Source: Aquimonas sp964586455
Lineage (GTDB): Bacteria; Pseudomonadota; Gammaproteobacteria; Xanthomonadales; Xanthomonadaceae
Length of the DNA: 64,000 bases
Reading direction: 5' to 3'
NCBI GenBank assembly: GCA_964586455.1
Contig: CAZPHV010000006.1
Location: 1 to 64,000 of the forward strand
Shown here: positions 8,774 through 16,150 of the stretch, one piece after another
Layout of the letters: each line of letters starts with the position of its first letter
Position numbering within the stretch: the first letter of the stretch is position 1
The notes under the pieces: generated by a model
Told to the model about the DNA's origin: nothing
Seen by the model: the letters and a program-made list of their open reading frames with translations, nothing else
The model's database searches: none
Position numbers and translations under genes: made by a program

Positions 8774-9252
8774 GCCTTGCTGGACAGCGCAGGACCCTTG
8801 CCGGCATCGACCGGCGACAGTGAGCTCCAGCCCTTCACCAGCCCGATCAGATGGACGCCGCCCATCAGCAGACACAGCAACGAGCTCACCGCCCAGAACA
8901 CGGGGCCGTTGTCAGGGAACAAGGGCATCAAGGGAATGAAGGCGAAGCCGCGCAGCAGGTATACAGCGGTGATGGTGCCCAAAGCGGTTCGCAGCAGAGG
9001 CAGCCTGCGGATGCGCCCGGCGCCCGCGAGTGCATAGCACCCCGCCAGAAACAGCATGCTCGCGATGACGGCGGTCACGATCGCGGGCTGCCAGAGACCG
9101 GCCTCGGCCATGCGCGCCATCTCCTCGCCCGCCCCCAGCCAGCGATAGGCCTCGGGGCCGATGACGATGCAGATCAGATGAGTCAATGCGGCAGCGAAGC
9201 TGAGCGCGGCGCCGGCGAGCAACCAGCCACCATGAGGTTTGGATGAAGTCAT
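8770..9252 (-). CDS. Four-helix integral membrane protein, unknown function
   Basis: 160 residues from ATG 9252 (MTSSKPHGGWLLAGAALSF). Four hydrophobic segments are visible: residues 9-32, 50-72, 85-105 and 112-132. The pattern (short loops, His in the first helix ALTHLICIVIG, Arg/Leu-rich middle loop) resembles small DoxX-like or DUF4149-type membrane proteins, but I cannot assign a family. A TTG 18 bases upstream is in frame; the ATG has GGAG twelve bases before it. It is coupled to the phosphatase-like gene downstream and lies 20 bases after the oxygenase gene. Confidence 0.7.
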   Translation of the reverse strand: MTSSKPHGGWLLAGAALSFAAALTHLICIVIGPEAYRWLGAGEEMARMAEAGLWQPAIVTAVIASMLFLAGCYALAGAGRIRRLPLLRTALGTITAVYLLRGFAFIPLMPLFPDNGPVFWAVSSLLCLLMGGVHLIGLVKGWSSLSPVDAGKGPALSSKA

Positions 9253-9272
9253 GATCGCTTGATTCTCCAAGC

Positions 9273-9869
9273 TTACGGATCGGTTGAATTGATGATGTCA
9301 TTGCAGTCGAAAGCACCTTCTTGCGCGCAGGCGCGTGCGTACAACACGTCCGTGCGCAGCACGTACTTGCGACCTTGCGTCACCTCAGCCCCTTCGTGCC
9401 AGGTCGCATGCACGAATGCAAGGCCGTCGCCGGTGCGGGGGCGCACCTCGAAATCGCGGAAGCGCGTTTCACCCCCTACAAAGCTCTGGTTGAGATAGAT
9501 GAGCAGCGTGAGTCGACTTTTCAGTCCGTCCTCCAGCCAGGGGCCGTCCTTGTGCATGCGAAAACGCTGTCCTGGCCCATAGCGATAGAAGCGCAGGGAG
9601 CGCGGCAAACCGACCGCGCGCTCGCCCTCCAGCACAGGCAAGCGCAGCACCTGCAGGCGTTCCCACAAACGGGCCACCCAGGGCGCGTGTTCGACGACCA
9701 CACGCTCATAGTTTCTGACTTGCGGCATGGGGGTCTGCCCTTGCCGAGAACGCACGCCGGCCTCTCCAAAACCTGCGGCCTCGGCGAGGTGAACGAGTTC
9801 CGCACACGCATCGCGATCGAGCAGCTCGGAAACCGCAAACACATCAGGCGATAGCGCGATCGCGGTCAT
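9273..9869 (-). CDS. 2-oxoglutarate/Fe(II) oxygenase, prolyl-4-hydroxylase alpha-like
   Basis: 198 residues with the P4Hc pattern. Iron ligands are His106-x-Asp108 (RMHKDGP) and His158 (ATWHEG). The 2-oxoglutarate lysine fits Lys168 (GRKYVLRTD), ten residues after the distal His. FVGGETRF is the typical GGET strand. The N-terminus LSPDVFAVSELLDRDACAELV is the usual 2OG-oxygenase lead-in. It probably hydroxylates a protein or small molecule in the cytosol; no signal peptide is present. The start overlaps the DUF3025 stop (ATGA at 9866-9869). Confidence 0.88.
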   Translation of the reverse strand: MTAIALSPDVFAVSELLDRDACAELVHLAEAAGFGEAGVRSRQGQTPMPQVRNYERVVVEHAPWVARLWERLQVLRLPVLEGERAVGLPRSLRFYRYGPGQRFRMHKDGPWLEDGLKSRLTLLIYLNQSFVGGETRFRDFEVRPRTGDGLAFVHATWHEGAEVTQGRKYVLRTDVLYARACAQEGAFDCNDIINSTDP

Positions 9870-10726
9870 GTGCTCGACGGCTCCGCCTCAACGGAACTCA
9901 GAACGGCCGCAGGCGGATACACCCTGCCCGCCCGCAGCGGTCGGAAACACTCCCCCTCGCGCAGGAACGCGGCCTCGCCGCTGCGCGGGTGCCAGCCCGG
10001 CAGCAAGGCGGTGGGTAGCGGCCGCAGCTCTTGCGGATCGGTCAGCAGCTCGCCTGCGGCGATGCCCTCGGCGACCTGCCGGACCAGCGCGCTGGTCAGG
10101 GCTTCTGGCGGGGCCAACACCGCGATTGCCTTGCCAACCAGCAGCGGCTGCGGGTACAGCGCGTGCTCCAGCAGCGCATGGCCGAACACATGAGCTTCGA
10201 GTGCCTCGGGGTCGAGCTGGACGCGCGCGCCGAGTGCGCCCCAGTCGTGCGCATCCCAGAGCGCCAACGTGTGCGCGTCCGACACGCGCACCAGCACGCC
10301 GGCCTCGTCGAAGTGGGTGAGCGCGCACTGGCCGCGGGTGCGCTCGCCAGTGCCGACCGCGGCCACATCGGCCGCCTGCCGGGCGTTCAGCGCGGACTTG
10401 AGCTGAGGAAAGCGCATCCACACCAGCGCGTTCAGCAGATCGTGCCAGTTGTCGGCGCGGGTGGCGATTTCGCCACGCTCGAAGATACGGATCTCGTAGT
10501 GCAGCCCATCGGCCAGCAGCTCCGGGGTCTGCTCGACGAAACGGAGGGCGCGAGCTGTCGCCGCGTGCTTCAGACCACAGGCACGTGCGTTCAGCGTAGC
10601 CATGTCGGGCCAGTGCTCGACCGTCAGCAGATCCAACTCGAACCGGTACGGCGCAAACGCCGGATGCTCAAACAGCGCACGATCGACCTGCTCGCGCGCT
10701 GGGGCCTCGAAACGACGCTTGGCCAT
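9866..10726 (-). CDS. DUF3025 domain protein
   Basis: 286 residues from ATG 10726 (MAKRRFEAPAREQVDRAL); an earlier in-frame ATG at 10747 would overlap rimO. The DUF3025 signature is LLADGLHYEIRIFERGEI, then NWHDLLNALVWMRFPQLKSALNARQ and TRGQCALTHFDEAGV. Conserved Trp, His and Asp residues suggest a metal or nucleotide-binding enzyme, but the family has no described reaction. It begins five bases after the rimO stop and overlaps the oxygenase gene by four, so rimO, this gene and the oxygenase probably share a transcript. Confidence 0.85.
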   Translation of the reverse strand: MAKRRFEAPAREQVDRALFEHPAFAPYRFELDLLTVEHWPDMATLNARACGLKHAATARALRFVEQTPELLADGLHYEIRIFERGEIATRADNWHDLLNALVWMRFPQLKSALNARQAADVAAVGTGERTRGQCALTHFDEAGVLVRVSDAHTLALWDAHDWGALGARVQLDPEALEAHVFGHALLEHALYPQPLLVGKAIAVLAPPEALTSALVRQVAEGIAAGELLTDPQELRPLPTALLPGWHPRSGEAAFLREGECFRPLRAGRVYPPAAVLSSVEAEPSST

Positions 10727-10730
10727 GGGC

Positions 10731-12077
10731 TCAGTCGTCGAGATCATCCTCGCCCGGGCCGATCAGCCCGAACAGGTCGTGCTCGTCGCTGCCGAGGATT
10801 CGCACGTTGACGATGTCGCCGGGCTTCACGCCCATAGCCTCGCCGTCCTGGATCTGCACAAGGCCGTCGATTTCAGGCGCATCAAAGCGCGAGCGACCGA
10901 TGGCAAGCTCGCCTTCCAGGTGATCGATGATTACCGGCTGCACGGTGCCGACGCGGGCTTCGAGCCGCTGCGCGCTGATCTCGGCCTGCAGCTCCATGAA
11001 GCGCTGCAGACGCTCCTGCTTGAGTTCGTCCGGCACCGCGCCGGGCAGCGCATTGGCGGCCGCGCCCTCTACCGGCGAATACGCAAAGGCACCGACGCGG
11101 TCGAGTTGGGCCTCTTCGAGGAAGTCCAGCAGCTCTTCGAAGTCGTCCTCGGTCTCGCCGGGAAAACCGACGATGAAGGTGCTTCGAATCGCGAGCTCGG
11201 GGCAGGTATCGCGCCAGCGCTGGATGCGCTCCAGCGTCTTGTCGACCGCACCGGGCCGACGCATGGCTTTGAGAATCTTCGGGCTGGCGTGCTGGAACGG
11301 GATGTCCAGATAGGGCAGCAGCTTGCCGTCCGCCATCAGCGGGATCACGTCATCGACGTGCGGGTACGGATACACATAGTGCAGACGCGTCCAGATGCCG
11401 AGCTCGGACAGGCCTTCGCACAGCGCTTTCATGCGGGTCTGGTAGGTCTTGCCGCGCCATTCGCGCTCGGCGTACTTGATGTCCACGCCGTAGGCCGAGG
11501 TGTCCTGCGAGATCACCAGCAGCTCGCGCACGCCGCCGCGGGCCAGCTTCTCGGCTTCGCGCAGCACATCGTCGATGGGCCGACTGACCAGGTCACCGCG
11601 CATGCTCGGGATGATGCAGAAGCTGCAGCGGTGATTGCAGCCCTCGGAAATCTTCAGGTACGCGAAGTGCTTGGGGGTGAGCTTCAGGCCGTAATCCGGC
11701 AGCAGATCCAGGTACGGATTGTGCTGCGGCGGAACCGCCTCGTGCACCGCGTTCATCACGCTGGCGTAGTCCTGCGGGCCGCTGATCGCGAGCACTTCTG
11801 GATGCGCTTCGAGAATGGTCTCGGGGCGTTTGCCCAGGCAGCCGGTTACGATCACCCGACCGTTCTGGCTGATTGCTTCGCCGATGGCATCCAGTGATTC
11901 ATCCACCGCCGAGTCGATAAAGCCGCAGGTGTTGACCACCACCACGTCGGCCTCGTCATAGGTCGGCACGATCTCGTAGCCCTCGACCTTGAGCTGGGTG
12001 AGGATGCGCTCGGAATCCACCAAGGCTTTGGGGCAGCCGAGGCTGACGAAACCGACTTTCGGAGCAGGGGAGGACAT
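10731..12077 (-). CDS. rimO: Ribosomal protein S12 methylthiotransferase RimO
   Basis: 448 residues. RimO is a radical-SAM enzyme that adds a methylthio group to an aspartate of ribosomal protein S12. The N-terminal cluster cysteines are Cys15, Cys51 and Cys80. The radical-SAM triad is Cys147-x3-Cys151-x2-Cys154 (EGCNHRCSFC). The YPYPHVDD and DIPFQHASPKILKAMRRPG segments and the C-terminal TRAM domain (about 375-440) are as expected. Length matches the family. It is first in a run with the DUF3025 and oxygenase genes. The gene should be read as RimO rather than MiaB because of the VSLGCPKALVDSE start. Confidence 0.97.
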   Translation of the reverse strand: MSSPAPKVGFVSLGCPKALVDSERILTQLKVEGYEIVPTYDEADVVVVNTCGFIDSAVDESLDAIGEAISQNGRVIVTGCLGKRPETILEAHPEVLAISGPQDYASVMNAVHEAVPPQHNPYLDLLPDYGLKLTPKHFAYLKISEGCNHRCSFCIIPSMRGDLVSRPIDDVLREAEKLARGGVRELLVISQDTSAYGVDIKYAEREWRGKTYQTRMKALCEGLSELGIWTRLHYVYPYPHVDDVIPLMADGKLLPYLDIPFQHASPKILKAMRRPGAVDKTLERIQRWRDTCPELAIRSTFIVGFPGETEDDFEELLDFLEEAQLDRVGAFAYSPVEGAAANALPGAVPDELKQERLQRFMELQAEISAQRLEARVGTVQPVIIDHLEGELAIGRSRFDAPEIDGLVQIQDGEAMGVKPGDIVNVRILGSDEHDLFGLIGPGEDDLDD

Positions 12078-12212
12078 GGCGGCGGCTTACGTCAGCGAGC
12101 GGGGCGCGGATTATACGCCCGGGTCAAGCCCGACTCCCGCAATGCGCTCCCAACGAAGTCGAGCGCGGCCCTGCGTGAAGGCCAGCACCGCGCTCCTCCC
12201 TCGAGAACCACC

Positions 12213-14612
12213 TCAGGGCTCGAACCCGTTGGCGAAGATCGCATCCGCGCTGTCCAGGGCGAAATCCCAGATGCCGCGACCGTAGGTGGAGAAGCGCGCG
12301 ATGCGAAGCTCATCGATGTAGTCGACGTGCCAATAGGTCTGATTGGGCGCACCCGCGGTGACGATGTCGATCCAGCGCTGCTGAGCCCGATCGTAGTAGA
12401 AGGCGCCCGTTTCGGCGGCAGCGAAGAGGTGCTGGCCATCGGCGGAGATCGCGAGGCCCTGTACCAGGGTGGGGGGAAGCCCGGTCGACATCGGCGCAAA
12501 GTTGAGGCCGTCATTGGTCGACAGGTAGACCGCATTGCCATTGCCGCCGCCGTAGCCCGAACCCGCCACGTACACATGGCCGGGGCGCGCCGGGTCAGGC
12601 AGGATACGCGCGCCATAGAAGAACTGTCCGTTGGGCAGCTGGCTTACGGTCTGGGTCCAGGTGCCGCCGCTGCGCCGATAGAAACGCGCGCCCGGGTTCG
12701 ACGCGCTCGCCGGCGTGGCCAGCACGTAGCGGGTCGCTCCGGTATGCGGCGAGACAGCGACCGCCGTGATCGGATCCAGAAAGTTGAAAGGGTCGGCCAT
12801 GCCGCTGATCGCGGTTCCTGCCAAGCTCAGCTCGATCACATTGTGGGCAGTGCCGACACCAAAGCGCCCACCCGCCAGCAGTACCTTGTTCGGTTCCCCT
12901 GGAAGCGCCGCCAGCGGCGGCAGGAACAGCGTTCCCGTGAGCTGGGAGCCGCCGAACTGGTAGTAGCGCAGGCCGCTCTGGTTGGCTGATCCGGCATTGG
13001 TTTCGGCCATCGCGAACGTCGGGTACACGCTCCAGGTCGTGGCACCACCGTTGGACGAAACCAGGTGGGCGTAGTCGCCCGAGATGGTCTGCACGAAGGG
13101 CTGCGGGCCAGCGCCGGGGTTCAAGGCCTTTTGGTAGCCCTGATCCTGGGACCCCGCAAAGATGTGGAAGGGCGCCTGCCGCAGCGTGTAGCTGCCGTAG
13201 TACTGCGACACGTTCAAGCCGCTGAGCGAGAGGTTTTGTACGGTCAGCAGCTGATCCGTGGACTCGTAAAGCCCGCCGTCGGTGCTGACGAACACGCGCT
13301 CGACGTTCGACGCATCGACGAACACGTCGATGCCGCAGATGTCGGCATGCAGCTTGGTCGCCGGCGAAGCGTAGTACTCGCCCCAGGGGTTCACGCGGGT
13401 CCAGCTGACGCCACCATCAGCACTGCGGAACAGGTCAACGCCACCCACGAACACGCGATTGGGATCGCGCGTCGAACTCGCAACGCTGTTGAGGCTGAAC
13501 ATCGAAGTCGGCGCTGGCGTGCGAGTGGTCCAGCTGGCGCCGGCATTCGCGGAGTAATACACGCGGGTCAAGCCGTCAACGCCATTCGAGTAAAACGCGA
13601 AGAGAAAGGTTTGTCCGCCCGCGGTCACGCCCCCCGAAAGGGCCACGGTCTCAGCGCTGGTGAGCGCATGCGGCACGGCCGACACCGCCACGCGCGCATG
13701 TGTACCCGGTGTGATCGTGGACAGCTGGGTGCCCGACAGCAGGAACACTCGGGTGTCGCCGTAGCGCGGCGAGAACAGGGCGGCCTGGTTGCGTTCACCC
13801 ACAAAGGCGATCGAACTGAAGTTGGCTCCGCGGTCGACTGAGGCGAACAGATGCGTTCGCCAAGACGCCGGCGCAGTGAAGTCGTAATGCACCCGCGTGT
13901 AGTACACCTCACTGCCGGCGACGTCTCGCGCGACCAGCCCCGTTGCATACCAGGGATTGCCCAGGCTGCTTCCGCCAGGCGTTACGTAGGTCGAGCCGCC
14001 GTTGTCGCTGTAGCGCACCTGTGCCGGCCGATCACCGAGCACGAGCAAGCGCTCACCCGCAGGCCCCGCAAGCCGCAGCAGAAAGCCCTGCGCGCCGCTC
14101 GGCACGAAGGCGGCTGCGTCGTTGCTGCTGCTCCAGTTCAAGCTTGCGCGGTTGGCCCGCCACACGTTGCCGCCGTGGGACAGCACCGTGAGGCGCTGCA
14201 GGGCGCTGTCGAAGGCGGCTGCCAGCACGCGCCCCGACTGGTTGGTGGAGCCGCGCTCGCTCCAAGTACCAGACACAGCGGCTGCACTAAACTTCAAGAG
14301 ATCCAGGGGCTTTCCCTGGGCGTCCATCGACGCTTGGCGCTGCGCCTGGAAGCGCTGGTCGCGCTCACTGCGATAGGCTGCGTCCAATGCGCCCGTGTCG
14401 ACTCCGGGCGCCGCCAGCCGCATGGACGCGATCCAGGCTCGGCGCTGCCGCGAGAACTCAGACTTGCCGCCCTCGCCGGGTATCCGGTCCGTCGGCTTGG
14501 GCAGGTAGGGATGCGCTGCCTGCTCAATCGGACCGCCGCGAGAGCTTAGACCCAGGAAAATCAGGGCGACCAGAGCACCTAACAACAGAGCGCCGCGGGC
14601 AATCGAACGCAT
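12213..14612 (-). CDS. Secreted Asp-box (BNR) beta-propeller protein with FANGFEP tail
   Basis: 799 residues. Residues 6-24 are a signal peptide or anchor (RGALLLGALVALIFLGLSS). Many Asp-box turns follow (SDNGGSTY, SVDRGANF, SANAGASW, SADGGVSW, STDGGLY, STNDGLNF), as in sialidase-fold or VPS10-like propellers. No catalytic sialidase arginines are evident, so this is more likely a binding or structural exoprotein. It ends DAIFANGFEP, the same tail as the metalloprotease. It is a single gene with 135 bases to rimO and about 600 bases of repeat-bearing DNA upstream. Function unknown. Confidence 0.8.
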   Translation of the reverse strand: MRSIARGALLLGALVALIFLGLSSRGGPIEQAAHPYLPKPTDRIPGEGGKSEFSRQRRAWIASMRLAAPGVDTGALDAAYRSERDQRFQAQRQASMDAQGKPLDLLKFSAAAVSGTWSERGSTNQSGRVLAAAFDSALQRLTVLSHGGNVWRANRASLNWSSSNDAAAFVPSGAQGFLLRLAGPAGERLLVLGDRPAQVRYSDNGGSTYVTPGGSSLGNPWYATGLVARDVAGSEVYYTRVHYDFTAPASWRTHLFASVDRGANFSSIAFVGERNQAALFSPRYGDTRVFLLSGTQLSTITPGTHARVAVSAVPHALTSAETVALSGGVTAGGQTFLFAFYSNGVDGLTRVYYSANAGASWTTRTPAPTSMFSLNSVASSTRDPNRVFVGGVDLFRSADGGVSWTRVNPWGEYYASPATKLHADICGIDVFVDASNVERVFVSTDGGLYESTDQLLTVQNLSLSGLNVSQYYGSYTLRQAPFHIFAGSQDQGYQKALNPGAGPQPFVQTISGDYAHLVSSNGGATTWSVYPTFAMAETNAGSANQSGLRYYQFGGSQLTGTLFLPPLAALPGEPNKVLLAGGRFGVGTAHNVIELSLAGTAISGMADPFNFLDPITAVAVSPHTGATRYVLATPASASNPGARFYRRSGGTWTQTVSQLPNGQFFYGARILPDPARPGHVYVAGSGYGGGNGNAVYLSTNDGLNFAPMSTGLPPTLVQGLAISADGQHLFAAAETGAFYYDRAQQRWIDIVTAGAPNQTYWHVDYIDELRIARFSTYGRGIWDFALDSADAIFANGFEP

Positions 14613-14898
14613 ATCACCGTCTCGACGAGCTCAGATGCCGGGAAGTTGCGCCAACTTGACCTGCACCGCAAGTGGCCAGAAGCCAATAGGCGTGCACGAG
14701 AGCGAACAAGCGATCCGACACGAGCATGCGCTGCACACACTGTTTCTGGGCTCAACTCGCCCCGTGAGGCAACCTCAGAAAGGGTGTCCCAAACGCGGGC
14801 GAGGCTGCGCGACGGCAGCCAAGCGAAGCCTGGCCCTTCGTCCCAAACGACTTCCGCCCACCCTGAGCGCCGGCTCGACGTGCCAGACGCGCAGAGCC

Positions 14899-15135
14899 GG
14901 TAGATGCGCTGCGCTTATCTACCCTACGCGCCCACAGCTGTTCGACTGCGTTGCAGACAAGGCGTCAGCGTGCCGATGCGAAGCCAAAAGCTGCGCATTG
15001 GAAGTCCGGACTCCGTTGCAGGCAAGGCGTCAGCCTGCCGATGCGAAGCCAAGAGCTGCGCAGTGGAAATCCGGACTTCGTTGCACGCAAGGTGTCAGCC
15101 GTACTTGTAGGGTGGATAAGCGCAGCGCATCCACC
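14899..15135. repeat. Composite element: hairpin, 65-bp direct repeats, inverted hairpin
   Basis: Two copies of a 28-29-base hairpin module face each other: 14899-14926 and, inverted, 15107-15135. Each folds on itself: GGTAGAT pairs with ATCTACC in the first and GGTGGAT with ATCCACC in the second. The two differing positions are compensatory, so the stem is kept. Between them lie 2.3 copies of a 65-bp direct repeat (units at 14950 and 15015, partial from 15080). The full units differ at six positions. The layout is like a bacterial interspersed mosaic element (REP/BIME). No transposase is near. Confidence 0.8.
14950..15100. repeat. 65-bp tandem direct repeat, 2.3 copies
   Basis: Units 14950-15014 and 15015-15079 are aligned without gaps and differ at six of 65 positions; a third, truncated copy covers 15080-15100. 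Each begins GTTGCAG/CG and contains GCCGATGCGAAGCC. The period is not a multiple of three and no gene spans it, so it is non-coding. Confidence 0.85.
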
Positions 15136-15211
15136 AGCCGGTCCTGTAGAAGCAGGGCGCGAAACGAAGTCTGGGCATTGGGCACGCTCTCTGAGCGCGC
15201 GCGCAAGCAGC

Positions 15212-16120
15212 TCAGTCCAGAGGCGCTTCACTGTGCGAAAGCTCTTCGAGCGTTTGGCGCATATAGCTCTGCGCAGCAGCGCTCAGTTTCTCGTGGTCAA
15301 GCGCAAAGCGGATCGTGGCCTGGATAAGCCCGATGTGGCTGCCACAGTCAAAGCGCGTGCCCTCGAAATGATAGGCGAGTGTCTTGTGCTCGGCGAGCCG
15401 CGCTGCGATGGCATCGGTCAACTGGATTTCGCCGCCCGCGCCCGGTGTGGTCGCACGCAGGGCAGCAAAAACATCCGGCCCCAGAATGTAGCGACCCACC
15501 ACGCCCAGCGTGCTCGGTGCGACCTCGGGCCTGGGCTTTTCGACCATGGCGTGGATGCGCCCAGAGCGACCTTCAAAGCCGTCGGTGGCGACGATGCCGT
15601 AGCTGGAGGTCTGCGCGCGCGGCACGTCCTGTACGGCGATCACGCTGGCCTGCTCGCGCTCGGCCAGATCGGCCATCTGCTTCAGCGCGCCGGGGCCGTT
15701 CGCGTTCCAGATCAGGTCGTCGGGCAGGAGTACGGCGAAAGGCTCATTGCCCACCACGGCCTCGGCGCACAGCACCGCATGGCCCAGGCCCAAAGCTTCC
15801 GCCTGAGTCACGAAAATCGCGCGCACGTGCGGCGGCAGCACGCCGCGCACCACCTCAAGAAGCTCGGTCTTGCCTGCGCGTTCGAGCTTCTGTTCGAGCT
15901 CGTAGGCCTTGTCGAAATAGTCGGCGACCGCGTGCTTGTAGCGATTGGTAATGAAGATGAGCGTGTCGCAGCCCGCCTCGATCGCCTCGTCAACCGCGTA
16001 TTGGATCAGCGGCTTGTCGATGATCGGCAGCATTTCCTTCGGCACCGTTTTGGTGGCGGGCAGGAATCGGGTTCCGAGACCGGCCACCGGGAATACGGCC
16101 TTGCGAATGCGTCTGGACAT
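15212..16120 (-). CDS. galU: UTP-glucose-1-phosphate uridylyltransferase
   Basis: 302 residues. GalU makes UDP-glucose from UTP and glucose-1-phosphate for LPS, EPS and other glycans. The nucleotidyl-transferase signature is VAGLGTRFLPATKTVPKEM; then LIFITNRYKHAVADYFD, the LGLGHAVLCA and VLLPDDLI (Asp-metal) motifs, and TPGAGGEIQLTDAI. Length matches the family. It lies 30 bases downstream of the WbpM-like gene on the same strand and probably belongs to the same envelope operon. Confidence 0.96.
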   Translation of the reverse strand: MSRRIRKAVFPVAGLGTRFLPATKTVPKEMLPIIDKPLIQYAVDEAIEAGCDTLIFITNRYKHAVADYFDKAYELEQKLERAGKTELLEVVRGVLPPHVRAIFVTQAEALGLGHAVLCAEAVVGNEPFAVLLPDDLIWNANGPGALKQMADLAEREQASVIAVQDVPRAQTSSYGIVATDGFEGRSGRIHAMVEKPRPEVAPSTLGVVGRYILGPDVFAALRATTPGAGGEIQLTDAIAARLAEHKTLAYHFEGTRFDCGSHIGLIQATIRFALDHEKLSAAAQSYMRQTLEELSHSEAPLD

Positions 16121-16150
16121 GGTCTTCCCTGAGAGAGGATGGAGGCGCGT

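Larger units (their letters stand above)
14613..15211. other. 600-base intergenic region carrying a composite repeat
   Basis: Lies between the propeller gene (leftward) and galU (leftward, stop at 15212). No frame here has a credible start, ribosome site and product. The right half (14899-15135) is a structured repeat element listed separately. The left part (14640-14890) shows no repeat, tRNA or clear terminator; it should contain the promoter of the propeller gene. Confidence 0.6.

Noticed and set aside
14635..15327. Plus-strand open frame across the composite repeat
   Set aside because: Covers hairpins and direct repeats, lacks a ribosome site and overlaps galU.
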